This document shows positions 15,927-24,764 of a DNA stretch of 64,000 nt, piece after piece. The DNA comes from JAGOTP01 sp964415465 (GTDB lineage: Bacteria > Patescibacteriota > Patescibacteriia > 2-12-FULL-60-25): positions 62,001 to 126,000 of the forward strand of contig CAYQAL010000001.1 in assembly GCA_964415465.1 (NCBI GenBank), in the 5' to 3' direction. The notes beneath the pieces were generated by a model. That model searched no databases, was not told where the DNA came from, and was given only the letters and a program-made list of their open reading frames with translations. Position numbers and translations under genes: made by a program. How positions within the stretch are numbered: the stretch's first letter is position 1; every line of letters begins with the position of its first letter.

Positions 15927-17702
15927 CTAGCTCATTTCTTGAAAGTTTGCAAGCTTTTCAAGCTCTTCTTGAATTCGAATCCATTCGTGCTCTGTGTGGG
16001 CCAGAATCGTTTCAGCCTGGTGGAGTTCTTTTTGTCGTTCGATCGAGTAGCCCGTAGGATCCTTCAGATAGGCATCTAACAGCGCCTGACGCTTCTTTCC
16101 ATAGTCATCCAGCTGCTTTTCGATCGTTTTTAATTGACGCTTGAGCTCTTGTGTTCGTTCATGCCGGTCACGCTTTTCTTGCTTGCGTGCTTCTTCGGCG
16201 AAGTCTGTTTCATCCATTGGGACCATCTCACGACGCGTATCCGAAACATACTCTTCGTAGCCACGTGGGTCCAAGCCGGCACGGCCGTTTCGTACTTCGA
16301 GCAGGTGGGTAGCGAGTGTCTTAACGAACGTACGTGAGTGACTCACGAAGAGCACGGTTCCTTTCCAACGAGTGAGCGCTTCGGCGAGCGCCTCCGTTGT
16401 CTCCATGTCCAAATGGTTCGTCGGTTCGTCAAGTAATAAAATATCAGGACGCCCTAAGAGGAGACCGGCCAAACACAGACGCGAACGTTCGCCACCACTC
16501 AATACCCCGATGGGTTTATCGAGGTCATCTTCACGAAACAGAAAGTCACTTGCGAGTTGAAGAAGGTCTTGTCTCACGACCGCTTGATCAGAAGCGAGTT
16601 CCAAGTGGCGCATGACGGTGAGGCTTGGATCAAGCGACTCTGTGACGTGCTGTGCGTAGACGGCGGCCTTCAAGCGATTAGCGAGTGTAAACGTTCCATC
16701 AAGCGGAGCAATTTGTTCTGAGAGTGTTTTTAACAGCGTTGATTTTCCTTGGCCGTTTTCCCCAACAATCGCCACGCGCTCTCCACGCTGGATTTCAAAC
16801 GTAATGCCAGAAGCGACCGTTCGATCTGGGTAACCAATACTCAGTTCATGCGTACGGAGCGCAAACGTCTTCCGAAACTCCACTTGAGGAATCCGGAGTC
16901 GAATGGTTGGGAGTGGGGGATCAATCTCAAGCGTGTTCAGTTTCCGGAGTTGCTTCATCTTGGATTGTGCTTGCGTTGCCTTCGAGGCTTTGGCACGGAA
17001 GCGCGTGATGAATTCTTCTAGGTGCGCCCGTTGCTCTTCGACGTTTTTATTGAAACGCTCACGCATTTGATCGCGTTCTTCTTTGTAGCGCTGATAGGTG
17101 TCGACATCGCCTGGGAAGCTTGTGGCTTTTCCACGCTCAAGCTCAACCGTTCGATCACAGACGTTCCGCAAAAACGTACGATCGTGGGAAATAATCAAAC
17201 ATGCGTGACGAAACTCGTTCAACCACGCTTCAAGCAAGAATTGCGTTTGAAGGTCAAGGTGGTTGGTCGGTTCATCAAGGAGGAGAAGGGCTGGGTCTTG
17301 CAGCGCGAGCAACGTCAGCAAGATGCGCATGCGATAACCACCAGACAAATCGTTACAGGGACGTGCTAGATGCTCTCTCTTCAGTCCAAAGCGTGAAGCC
17401 TCTTTCGCGCAGGTCCAGCTGGGTTTGCCGCTCTTTTCCTCTAGATAGGCTTCGACGGTTACGTTGTCTGGAAACTCTGCATGCTGCTCCAGATAGCCAA
17501 TTGTACAACTATCAAATTTCAGGACTTCCCCTTGATCAGCCGCCTCCTTACCCGCAATGATGCGCATGAGCGTAGATTTCCCAGCGCCATTCCGCCCAAT
17601 CAATCCAATCTTTTGCCCATCAGCAACGCTAAACGCTACTCCATCAAGGACGTGTTGGAGTCCGTACGACTTGGTGAGTCCTTGAATCTGGAGCAATGTC
17701 AT
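15927..17702 (-). CDS. ABC-F family ATPase (translation factor type)
   Basis: 591 residues with two ATPase domains and no membrane segment. Walker A motifs are GRNGAGKST (about 37-45) and GENGQGKST (about 320). Both domains have LSGG signatures and the pattern LLLDEPTNHLD. A charged linker (about 230-270, with EEQRAHLEEFITRFRAKASK as its start) matches the ribosome-probing arm of ABC-F proteins. A C-terminal coiled coil (about 510-590) suggests the Uup/YkpA-like branch rather than EttA. Members rescue or protect ribosomes; the exact substrate state is unknown. Confidence 0.92.
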   Translation of the reverse strand: MTLLQIQGLTKSYGLQHVLDGVAFSVADGQKIGLIGRNGAGKSTLMRIIAGKEAADQGEVLKFDSCTIGYLEQHAEFPDNVTVEAYLEEKSGKPSWTCAKEASRFGLKREHLARPCNDLSGGYRMRILLTLLALQDPALLLLDEPTNHLDLQTQFLLEAWLNEFRHACLIISHDRTFLRNVCDRTVELERGKATSFPGDVDTYQRYKEERDQMRERFNKNVEEQRAHLEEFITRFRAKASKATQAQSKMKQLRKLNTLEIDPPLPTIRLRIPQVEFRKTFALRTHELSIGYPDRTVASGITFEIQRGERVAIVGENGQGKSTLLKTLSEQIAPLDGTFTLANRLKAAVYAQHVTESLDPSLTVMRHLELASDQAVVRQDLLQLASDFLFREDDLDKPIGVLSGGERSRLCLAGLLLGRPDILLLDEPTNHLDMETTEALAEALTRWKGTVLFVSHSRTFVKTLATHLLEVRNGRAGLDPRGYEEYVSDTRREMVPMDETDFAEEARKQEKRDRHERTQELKRQLKTIEKQLDDYGKKRQALLDAYLKDPTGYSIERQKELHQAETILAHTEHEWIRIQEELEKLANFQEMS

Positions 17703-17759
17703 TGCCCAAGATTCTGCCTTATTTATTGATCTATTGCCAGTTTTTCTTTTGACCTGTGA

Positions 17760-18233
17760 TTATTGTTGCATGCGTCGCATCACCAATGGATCACTGCCGG
17801 CTGGTCTGATTTGAATGTTGGAGGCTGTGAGACTGCCGTCTGAGTTGGCGGTCCCCATAACGGTGACGTTCGTGCCGTTCGTAAGATCGTTCATACTGCC
17901 ATCGGTCATCTTTCCGATGCGAGTGGAAGAAGAGGTGAGGACGATCTTCGAGCCGCCATCCATGAGCTTGAGCGTAATACCCGAGTCGTCTTTGCTCACG
18001 ATCTCGCCATTCGAAAACCCACCTCCGTTTGAAGCACCGTTGACCATACCTCCAGCGAACCGGCCTCCACCGGCACCATTTGGTTGCCCAGCGCGTTGAG
18101 CTCCATTTGGAAATCCAGGCCGTCCGTTTGCTGGCGCTGCTTCTGGTTTGGCGTAGACCATGCCTCCGTAAAACCCAAGCCCACCTGCTGCGACAATACT
18201 TACGATAAGAGAGATGATGAATTTATTATTCAT
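17760..18233 (-). CDS. Exported DUF5666-domain protein
   Basis: 157 residues from the ATG at 18233, which overlaps the stop of the permease gene by 8 nt. An N-terminal hydrophobic segment (FIISLIVSIVAAGGLGFYGG) acts as signal or anchor, followed by a Gly/Asn/Pro-rich linker and a small beta domain (about 85-150) with GEIVSKDDSGITLKL and GTANSDGSLTASNI, features of the OB-like DUF5666 family. It is the last gene of the export operon. A second protein of similar design is encoded earlier in it (22170-22619). Confidence 0.72.
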   Translation of the reverse strand: MNNKFIISLIVSIVAAGGLGFYGGMVYAKPEAAPANGRPGFPNGAQRAGQPNGAGGGRFAGGMVNGASNGGGFSNGEIVSKDDSGITLKLMDGGSKIVLTSSSTRIGKMTDGSMNDLTNGTNVTVMGTANSDGSLTASNIQIRPAGSDPLVMRRMQQ

Positions 18234-19446
18234 AACGTAATGCTTCAATAGGATTAAGGTTCGCAGCCCGCGAAGCGGGGTAGAAGCCAAAGACCAAGCC
18301 GATCCCAACGGACACGCCAACCGCGAGGGCCACCGATGTCCACGAGACAACCGTCGGCATCTGCATGAGTGAACTCAAGATCTTAGAGATGCCGTAGCCG
18401 AGGAGGATTCCGATCGCTCCGCCCATCAGTGTGAGCAGAATCGCTTCGCCTAAGAATTGATTCACGATTTCCGTCTTCTCAGCCCCGATCGCTTGGCGAA
18501 GGCCGATCTCGCGCGTGCGCTCAGTGACAGTGGTGAGCATCATGTTCATGATGCCAATGCCGCCAACCAAGAGGGAGATGCCAGCGATTGAGGCGAGAAG
18601 AGCAGTGAAAGTATCAGTGATGCTTGAAGCGGCGCTCACGAGGTCTGACTGGTTCAAGATGGTGAAATCAGCTCGATCCGGGGTTGGGATTTTATGCCGT
18701 TCAAGTAAGACGTTTGTGACCGCTTCTTGGGCGGCGGTCATTGAGGCGGCGTTCGTAGCCTGAACGCTGATGGTACTAATTGAATCATTGCCTGTGAGAA
18801 AGGCATTCAGTGTTGTGATGGGAATAAAGACGGTGTCATCTTGGTTCGCAAAGCCCGACCCACCTTTCGCGGCTGTAATACCAATGACGGTGAAATCGAT
18901 GCCGTTTACACGGATGCGTTCACCGATCGGTGTTGTGCCTTCCCCGAATAAGTCAGTTCGCGTCGTCGGACCCAGGACGGCAACTTTTGCCTTGGACGCA
19001 ACCTGTGCGTCAGTAAAGAACGCACCGGTTTCCAGACTGACATTTCGGACGCTGAGATACGCTGGGCTTGTTCCGAGAACCTGTGTATTCGTGTTTTTTC
19101 CTCGAGCGGTGACTTGATAGCGACGAGACGATTCAGGGGACACGGCTAAAACACCGGGAGTCCCGTGTAGGGCCGTCGCATCCTCAAGTGTGAGTGTTTG
19201 GGCTGAGCCACGGCCAGCGCTGACGGTCACGCCGGCGCCGCGTTGAGCGCCTGGCATGACGATAAGCAGGTTCGAGCCGATGGATTGAATGTTCGACTCG
19301 ATTTGCGCCTTGGCGCCTTGCCCGATCGATAGCATGGCAATGACGGAAGCAATGCCGATGACGATCCCGAGCATCGTTAATCCAGAGCGGACTTTGTTCG
19401 AAGACACCCCTAAGTAAATTTCAGCGACTTGATCAGTGAGCTTCAT
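18226..19446 (-). CDS. MacB-type ABC transporter permease
   Basis: 406 residues. Four membrane segments: one at about 22-44, then three at about 280-302, 330-352 and 368-390. The large extracytoplasmic MacB_PCD domain (about 45-270) and the C-terminal FtsX-like domain, with TERTREIGLRQAIGAEKTEI, are both clear. Unlike E. coli MacB, the ATPase is a separate protein (19443-20150), overlapping by 4 nt. With the adaptor it forms a mechanotransducer-type exporter of peptides, lipids or drugs. Confidence 0.92.
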   Translation of the reverse strand: MKLTDQVAEIYLGVSSNKVRSGLTMLGIVIGIASVIAMLSIGQGAKAQIESNIQSIGSNLLIVMPGAQRGAGVTVSAGRGSAQTLTLEDATALHGTPGVLAVSPESSRRYQVTARGKNTNTQVLGTSPAYLSVRNVSLETGAFFTDAQVASKAKVAVLGPTTRTDLFGEGTTPIGERIRVNGIDFTVIGITAAKGGSGFANQDDTVFIPITTLNAFLTGNDSISTISVQATNAASMTAAQEAVTNVLLERHKIPTPDRADFTILNQSDLVSAASSITDTFTALLASIAGISLLVGGIGIMNMMLTTVTERTREIGLRQAIGAEKTEIVNQFLGEAILLTLMGGAIGILLGYGISKILSSLMQMPTVVSWTSVALAVGVSVGIGLVFGFYPASRAANLNPIEALRYE

Positions 19447-20150
19447 ACATGGGCAATCTGTTGGCGGACCTGTGTATTCGCTCGATCTTCTACGAGTTCA
19501 CCGTCGCGAATTACGAGAATTCGTTCGGCGTGTTCTGCGACGTATGGTTCATGGGTAATGAGCACGATCGTGCGTCCTTGGCGGTGGAGTTTTTGGAATG
19601 TCCCGAGAACCAAGTCGCCCGTTTTTGAATCGAGGTTCCCAGTTGGTTCATCAGCCAAAATAATCGCCGGATCGTTCACAAGTGCACGAGCGATAGCAAC
19701 GCGCTGCATTTGTCCACCTGATAATTGATTGGAGAGGTTTAGGTGTTTGTCTTCCGTCAGACCAGCGTCAATGAGCGCTTGGCCTGCGCGTTTTGCCCGT
19801 TCTTCACGTTCGACTTTGGCGTACACTAACGGTAGCGATACATTTCTGAGTGCGCTGGTGCGAGGAAGGAGGTGAAATGCCTGGAACACAAAGCCGATTT
19901 TGGTTTTTCGAATGCGTGCTAGCTCATCCGCGGGAAGGGAAGAGACGTCGACGCCATCCAAGAGATACGTTCCAGACGTAGGCGTATCGAGCGCCCCAAT
20001 GATATGCATGAGCGTTGATTTGCCCGAGCCAGATGGTCCCATGATGGCCACGAATTCACCTTTTTTGATCGAAAACGAAACACCCTTTAAGACACGCGTT
20101 GTCTCTTTTCCGGTGCTATATTCTTTTATCAAGTCGCGCGCTTCAATCAT
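19443..20150 (-). CDS. MacB/LolD-type ABC transporter ATPase
   Basis: 235 residues. Walker A GPSGSGKST (38-46), signature LSGGQMQR (about 143-150), Walker B IILADEP and the family-specific DEPTGNLDSKTG. It overlaps the permease gene by 4 nt and follows the adaptor gene by 3 nt, so stoichiometric production is expected. Confidence 0.94.
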   Translation of the reverse strand: MIEARDLIKEYSTGKETTRVLKGVSFSIKKGEFVAIMGPSGSGKSTLMHIIGALDTPTSGTYLLDGVDVSSLPADELARIRKTKIGFVFQAFHLLPRTSALRNVSLPLVYAKVEREERAKRAGQALIDAGLTEDKHLNLSNQLSGGQMQRVAIARALVNDPAIILADEPTGNLDSKTGDLVLGTFQKLHRQGRTIVLITHEPYVAEHAERILVIRDGELVEDRANTQVRQQIAHV

Positions 20151-20153
20151 AGA

Positions 20154-22163
20154 TTAGCGCCCGACTTGGCGAACAAAGTTCCCGCCGCCAGCTGGAGCTC
20201 CTCCTCCGCCTCCGCTAAGCCCTGGAATACGTAATCCACCAACCGCACCACCAGTTTGTGTTCCGGTACGAGCTGCGGCCGCTGCGGTCTGAGCTGGATC
20301 GATTGTTCGAGTCACGATGTACTCACCTTCCTGAAGGCCCGACGTGATTTCGGTGAGCTGATCGTTCGCGAGTCCTGTTTCAACCGGGCGCGTTTCTGGT
20401 TCTGTTGGAGCGACGACTCCTTGAGGATTGTTCAAGGCAGATGTGTCTACGCCACGGAGAATCTGAACGCTGCCACCTGTGCGGAGTGCTACATTTGGAA
20501 TGGTGACCACATCCGTCGCGGTGTTTGTGATAATCGCTGCTGAGACACTCATGCCCGGCTTGATACGATCATCTTGCGTCATGAAGAGGATCTTCACGCT
20601 GTAGTTCACGACGCCTTGCGTGACGGTCCCAATCGAATCAACTTCATTCACCGTTCCAGCGATGGTGAGGTCGGGGATCGCGTCGAACGTGAGCGTGGCT
20701 TTTTGTCCTCCCTTTACCTTAGACACGTCCACTTCGTTCAAGCTGATCTGAGCGATCTTTCCATGCGTAAGCAGTGTTGCGAGAGCCGTCGAAGCCGAAA
20801 CCTGGTCGTGTTCTTTTACGGCAACTTTTGCGACAACGCCTTCGAATGGTGCGCGAATCGTATAGTTTTTGAGAAGCTCTTGAGCGTCGCGTAGTTTATT
20901 TTGCGCATCTGCAACACTCGCTCGACGTTGTGAAACGGTATTCTGAGAACTCGCGATATCGAGTGGATCGGTTCCACGTTTTAGTTTTGCGAGCGAAGCC
21001 TTAGCTTCGGCGACGCGTTCCTCGGCAGAAGCAATTTCTTGTGGAGTTGCGCCTTTCTTTAATTTGTCCAAGTTCAAACGCGCTTTTTCCAAATTTCGCA
21101 CGCCTGTGCGGTACGCCTCACGGGCGCTTTCAAGTGATTGAGTCAGGGAGGTGATGGATGTGAGTTTCGTTGTGATACTCGATCGATCCGAAAGAGCGGT
21201 GCTTTTCAGTCCATTCAAAGCACTCTCACTTAATGCCGCCGATGAAACGGTGTTTTGCAGCACATCATAGACGCCTTGTGTAAGCGGATCCATCAAGTCG
21301 AGCGTACGTTTTGCTTTCTGAATAGCTTCATCGATTTTGTCGGTCGATTCGTTTTGAGCGAGAAGCGCATCCGTGAGGGTCTTGAGCTCTCGCACGGGTT
21401 GGCGTGCCTGAGCATACAGCATCCGAGTATTCTGAAGTTTTCTTGAATCCTGAGCAGACAGAAACGTTTCGTAGGAATCGTTGGCCATTGTCCGATCAAC
21501 TCCCAACACATCATCCGCGCTATTTAGCACCTGGCTTACCGTTTGTGAAAGTGCTTTCAAGGTTGGAACCGCATTGTTGTAGGCATCTCGTAATCCTTTC
21601 GGCGTTACTCCATCTGAGGAAGTTTCTACATTCTCTTCTTGAGCCTGAATATCAGCCTCTGCCTGACGAAGATCGAGTGCGTCTGGTGGTTCACGAAGTT
21701 GTTGAAGAGCGCGCTCCGCTTGACGGACACTGTTCTCCGCTTGAAGGAGTGTCACCTGGTCTGGCGGTTGCTGAAGTTTTCGCAACGACAACTCAGCTGA
21801 TGCCAGAGAAATCTGTGCATCGCTTACGCTACGACTGGCATCGCGAATTGTTTTTTGTGCTTCTTTCGGGTCGAGTTCAAATAACGGCTGACTGCTCGAA
21901 ACGCTTTGTCCGGCTTGAACCAAAATCTTCACGAGCTCGGCAGAGACGCTTGGTTTGATGTCGATTTGATTTTGTCCGGATACCTGACCGCTCCCCGAGA
22001 TGGTTGTAATGATCGTTCCACGACTGGCGGCGGCGAGCACATAGCGGAGCGGTTCTTTTGGTGTGCGTGTTTTTGCCCAGGCCGTGCCACCGCCGATCAC
22101 AAGAACGCCAGCAACAACCAAAAGAACTTTGTGCTTCAAAAGCGTTGTACGAAGTGCGGGCAT
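20154..22163 (-). CDS. MacA/HlyD-like membrane fusion (adaptor) protein
   Basis: 669 residues, long for the family. One N-terminal membrane segment (about 10-28) is followed by a split lipoyl-type domain (GSGQVSGQNQIDIKPSVSAE near 57, FELDPKEAQ near 95, and its partner half IRAPFEGVVAKVAV near 440). A very long helical hairpin lies between about 100 and 430. A beta-barrel region (KGGQKATLTFDAIPDL) and a C-terminal domain follow, then a Gly-rich tail. In a bacterium presumed to lack an outer membrane the adaptor may span a thick wall instead. It is coupled to the ATPase gene. Confidence 0.88.
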   Translation of the reverse strand: MPALRTTLLKHKVLLVVAGVLVIGGGTAWAKTRTPKEPLRYVLAAASRGTIITTISGSGQVSGQNQIDIKPSVSAELVKILVQAGQSVSSSQPLFELDPKEAQKTIRDASRSVSDAQISLASAELSLRKLQQPPDQVTLLQAENSVRQAERALQQLREPPDALDLRQAEADIQAQEENVETSSDGVTPKGLRDAYNNAVPTLKALSQTVSQVLNSADDVLGVDRTMANDSYETFLSAQDSRKLQNTRMLYAQARQPVRELKTLTDALLAQNESTDKIDEAIQKAKRTLDLMDPLTQGVYDVLQNTVSSAALSESALNGLKSTALSDRSSITTKLTSITSLTQSLESAREAYRTGVRNLEKARLNLDKLKKGATPQEIASAEERVAEAKASLAKLKRGTDPLDIASSQNTVSQRRASVADAQNKLRDAQELLKNYTIRAPFEGVVAKVAVKEHDQVSASTALATLLTHGKIAQISLNEVDVSKVKGGQKATLTFDAIPDLTIAGTVNEVDSIGTVTQGVVNYSVKILFMTQDDRIKPGMSVSAAIITNTATDVVTIPNVALRTGGSVQILRGVDTSALNNPQGVVAPTEPETRPVETGLANDQLTEITSGLQEGEYIVTRTIDPAQTAAAAARTGTQTGGAVGGLRIPGLSGGGGGAPAGGGNFVRQVGR

Positions 22164-22169
22164 ACCATG

Positions 22170-22619
22170 TTAGCGACGTGGGAACAGGCGAATCAAGTGC
22201 GCTTCAATCTGACCTTGTTCGTTCGGCGCGCCAAAGACGCCTACTTCTGTGTTTGGTTGAATGTCTTGAAGCGTTGCAGTGCCACGCTCAGTGCGAATCG
22301 CGGTGGACGAGGTAATCAAGACGTTCTGTTCAAATGTATCCTGGCCATCAATCACAAGATTTGTGCCAGTTGCTGAGAGCACGCGTCCGAAGACGCCATT
22401 GGGAAGAGGCATTGAGACACGTTTTGGAAGTGGTCGAATCATTCGATCGCCACGATGCGAGCGCATCATCTCTGGATAATGGTTGGACCAATTGGAGAAG
22501 TGGCGCATGCGTCGTTCGCTGGCTTTGACGCCTGCTAAAAATGAAACGCACATTAAGATAAGAACGGCCAAAATTCCCAGGATAATCTGTGCGACTCGTG
22601 AAGTGATGAGTGGTTGCAT
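22170..22619 (-). CDS. Membrane-anchored DUF5666-like protein
   Basis: 149 residues. One membrane segment (about 9-32, IILGILAVLILMCVSFLAG) and a Met/Arg/His-rich linker precede a small beta domain (about 70-145, GVFGRVLSATGTNLVIDGQ ... VGVFGAPNEQGQIEAHLI, quoted by ends). This is the same design as the last gene of the operon. It starts one gene after the candidate anti-sigma protein and ends 6 nt before the adaptor gene. Its role is unknown; it might sense or bind an envelope ligand. Confidence 0.65.
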   Translation of the reverse strand: MQPLITSRVAQIILGILAVLILMCVSFLAGVKASERRMRHFSNWSNHYPEMMRSHRGDRMIRPLPKRVSMPLPNGVFGRVLSATGTNLVIDGQDTFEQNVLITSSTAIRTERGTATLQDIQPNTEVGVFGAPNEQGQIEAHLIRLFPRR

Positions 22620-22646
22620 AAAAACAGACGGATAGAGGAAGAAGCG

Positions 22647-23057
22647 TTAGGTGAGTTGAGGGGAAAGAGTGTGACGCACTTCGCGCAAACGTAAACTAAA
22701 CCCGATGGTGCAGGTCAAACACAGGATGACGCCAAGTCCAAGCAGAATGGATTGAACAGGAGCGGTTTCAATGAGGCTCCAGGTTGTTTCTTGAAGGTTG
22801 GAGAATAAAATATCCGGATCAGAGATGATAAGGCGCGCGAGAGGGACGAAGGACGACTCTTGAAGATCAAGCCAGATGGCTTGCCAGGACCAGAGAAGAT
22901 AACTGGCAAGGCTGAGGGTTGCGACGAACGCAATGCTTGCTTCAATCCAGATTTGCCGCAGCATCGATCGTTCTATTTCGGCCATAATGGACGCCTGAAG
23001 TCGGTCAGGGGCGTCTGGACTCGCTAGATGGGCCTTCAAAAACACGCGCTCTTGCAT
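22647..23057 (-). CDS. Two-segment membrane protein, candidate anti-sigma factor
   Basis: 136 residues. A short cytoplasmic N-terminus is followed by two membrane segments (about 40-60 and 103-124) with a loop between them. It comes 28 nt after the ECF sigma gene, the usual position of the cognate anti-sigma factor. No zinc-binding HxxxCxxC signature is visible, so the assignment rests on position, topology and the KAHLASPDAPDRL-type N-terminal helix. Confidence 0.5.
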   Translation of the reverse strand: MQERVFLKAHLASPDAPDRLQASIMAEIERSMLRQIWIEASIAFVATLSLASYLLWSWQAIWLDLQESSFVPLARLIISDPDILFSNLQETTWSLIETAPVQSILLGLGVILCLTCTIGFSLRLREVRHTLSPQLT

Positions 23058-23085
23058 ATTGCTACCGATAGTACGACCAAAATGG

Positions 23086-23673
23086 CTATTTTGGTGCAGA
23101 TTCTCCTAACAGGCGGTCGACGATGGTCCGAAGAGACAAAAGGGCGCGTCGATAGCGGCTTTTTACCGTATTTAAGGGTTCGTGGACGGTTTCGGCGATC
23201 TCTTGAAAGGTCAGGTCTTCACCTTCGTGAAGAAGGAGAATCGTACGGGTTTTTTCTGGAAGTTCCTTCAGAGCCGTTTCAAGTAGTTGTGCGCGGTCAT
23301 CGCGCTCGAGTAGTTCAGGTGGGAGTGGACGTTCATCTTCAATCCGATCTTGGAAGGCTTCTTCGATCGGCGATTGTTCGTCGAGCGTAGAAAAAGGGAT
23401 CGCTTTTTTCTTTTTGAGGTAATCAAAGGTGGTGTTGCGTGCGATGGTGAAAATCCAGCTTTTAAATGAACGCTCGGCTTGAAACGAGGAAAGTTTGCGC
23501 CAGGCTTTCACACAGGTTTCTTGAACCAGGTCTTCCGCGATGGTTGATTCTCCACACAACCGTAACACAAAACGATACAGCGGTCCGGTATAACGCGTAA
23601 GCAGGGCATTAAATGCCTGAGGGTCACCTTTGAGGTGTCGCTCGACGAGTTCCGCATCGGTGAGAAGAGGCAT
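23086..23673 (-). CDS. ECF-family RNA polymerase sigma factor
   Basis: 195 residues. Region 2 (about 25-90) has the DLVQETCVKAWRKLSSFQ core typical of ECF factors and FKSWIFTIARNTTFDYLKKKK. Region 4 (about 130-185) has LPEKTRTILLLHEGEDLTFQE and a helix-turn-helix ending NTVKSRYRRALLSL. It is the first gene of a minus-strand run of seven: sigma, candidate anti-sigma, DUF5666 protein, adaptor, ATPase, permease, DUF5666 protein. This suggests an envelope stress regulon that builds its own exporter. The start codon lies in a hairpin (23660-23698). Confidence 0.92.
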   Translation of the reverse strand: MPLLTDAELVERHLKGDPQAFNALLTRYTGPLYRFVLRLCGESTIAEDLVQETCVKAWRKLSSFQAERSFKSWIFTIARNTTFDYLKKKKAIPFSTLDEQSPIEEAFQDRIEDERPLPPELLERDDRAQLLETALKELPEKTRTILLLHEGEDLTFQEIAETVHEPLNTVKSRYRRALLSLRTIVDRLLGESAPK

Positions 23674-23698
23674 TAGGCATACGCTACCCTCTTCTCAC
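23660..23698 (-). promoter_or_regulatory. 11-bp dyad enclosing the ECF sigma start codon
   Basis: GTGAGAAGAGG (23660-23670) and CCTCTTCTCAC (23688-23698) are perfectly complementary with a 17-nt loop. In the mRNA the AUG lies in the loop against the stem and the next codons are in the stem. It could be an operator or an RNA structure that limits translation. Confidence 0.5.
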
Positions 23699-23734
23699 GG
23701 TGACGACAATCAACGTGCGGTGGATGTTTGGTCG

Positions 23735-24541
23735 TTATTTATTTCCGACAACATTGATGAAGGGCAAGCTCGAACCAGGGACCATCGTTTGTGGAAGTTG
23801 TCCATCCCATTTCTTCACGGCTTCGACCTGAACTTCAAGTGCCTTAAGTGCGACGTATTTGTCGTTGTTCGCGGCTTCGGACTGAAGTTTAATTGCCGTA
23901 GCTTCGGCTTGGGCTTGTGCAACGCGTTGCTCCGCCTGAATCTTGGCGGTCTTTAATTCATTCTCTGCACGCTTTGAATCTTGTTCCGCGACTTGTTTAC
24001 GCTCGATCGCGGCTTCAAAGGCGGGAGAAAACGACTCATTTACCATGGAGAACTGGCTCACAATAATGTGATTTGGAGCAACCGAAGCGCGCACCGTTTC
24101 TTCAATCTCGTTTTGAACGAGGGCACGTTGATTCAAGATTTCTTCGGCGGTGTATTTTGCGATCGTCTGCTTAATCGCTGCTTCTAAAGAAGGCTGAATA
24201 ACCTTCTCTTCGAAAGCTGTCCCAATTTCTTGGTAGATTTTTCCGACTTGTACGGGATCAAGCTGATAGAGCAGAGCGCTTTCGATCGTGACGACCTGTA
24301 AATCCTTCGAGTACGCCTCAGAGGCTTCAAGGGTATATTTCGTGCTTCGCACATCCATCTTCACGACACTCTCCGCAATTGGCACAACAAGATGAAGTCC
24401 TGGCTCAAAGACGCGGCCTTCGAAGGCACCCCAGCGAAGCACAACACCACGTTCTCCAGCATCGACGGTTGTAAATGGATTGATGATAAAAAGAATAATA
24501 AGAGCGGCCAACACCAAGAGGGCGGTGAGGAATTTTTTCAT
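23735..24541 (-). CDS. SPFH/prohibitin-family membrane protein
   Basis: 268 residues: an N-terminal membrane anchor (about 4-22), a PHB/SPFH domain (about 28-185, with ERGVVLRWGAFEGRVFEPGLH), then a long helix rich in Ala, Glu, Lys and Gln (about 185-245), typical of proteins that form ring-shaped membrane cages. Members scaffold membrane microdomains and often regulate FtsH; no ftsH is in this window. It precedes the ECF sigma gene on the same strand with a 61-nt gap. Confidence 0.9.
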   Translation of the reverse strand: MKKFLTALLVLAALIILFIINPFTTVDAGERGVVLRWGAFEGRVFEPGLHLVVPIAESVVKMDVRSTKYTLEASEAYSKDLQVVTIESALLYQLDPVQVGKIYQEIGTAFEEKVIQPSLEAAIKQTIAKYTAEEILNQRALVQNEIEETVRASVAPNHIIVSQFSMVNESFSPAFEAAIERKQVAEQDSKRAENELKTAKIQAEQRVAQAQAEATAIKLQSEAANNDKYVALKALEVQVEAVKKWDGQLPQTMVPGSSLPFINVVGNK

Positions 24542-24596
24542 AGATATCCCTAGTTTGCCGGGTGGGCGAGGCCTTGAGAAGGGGATGGTTTTTTGA

Positions 24597-24625
24597 TTGA
24601 CGGCAGGCGCCTTCGTCCGTATGAT
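24597..24625 (+). promoter_or_regulatory. Promoter of tRNA-Gln
   Basis: -35 TTGACG (24597-24602), 17-bp spacer, -10 TATGAT (24620-24625), about 20 nt before the tRNA. Confidence 0.75.
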
Positions 24626-24644
24626 AGCGCCACAATTCGTTTAT

Positions 24645-24718
24645 TCCGGGATCGTCTAATGGTAGGACAACGGCCTTTGAAGCCGTGTATCTTGGTTCGA
24701 ATCCAAGTCCCGGAGCCA
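24645..24718 (+). tRNA. tRNA-Gln (anticodon TTG)
   Basis: Acceptor TCCGGGA/TCCCGGA, anticodon stem ACGGC/GCCGT with loop CTTTGAA giving TTG, T arm with TTCGAAT, discriminator G and encoded CCA. Confidence 0.95.
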
Positions 24719-24721
24719 TCG

Positions 24722-24752
24722 AAAAACCATCGTAAAAAAGGTGGTTTTTTGC
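24722..24752 (+). terminator. Terminator after tRNA-Gln
   Basis: AAAACCATC pairs with GGTGGTTTT (one G-T pair), followed by more T residues. Confidence 0.75.
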
Positions 24753-24764
24753 TATCTTTTCCAT

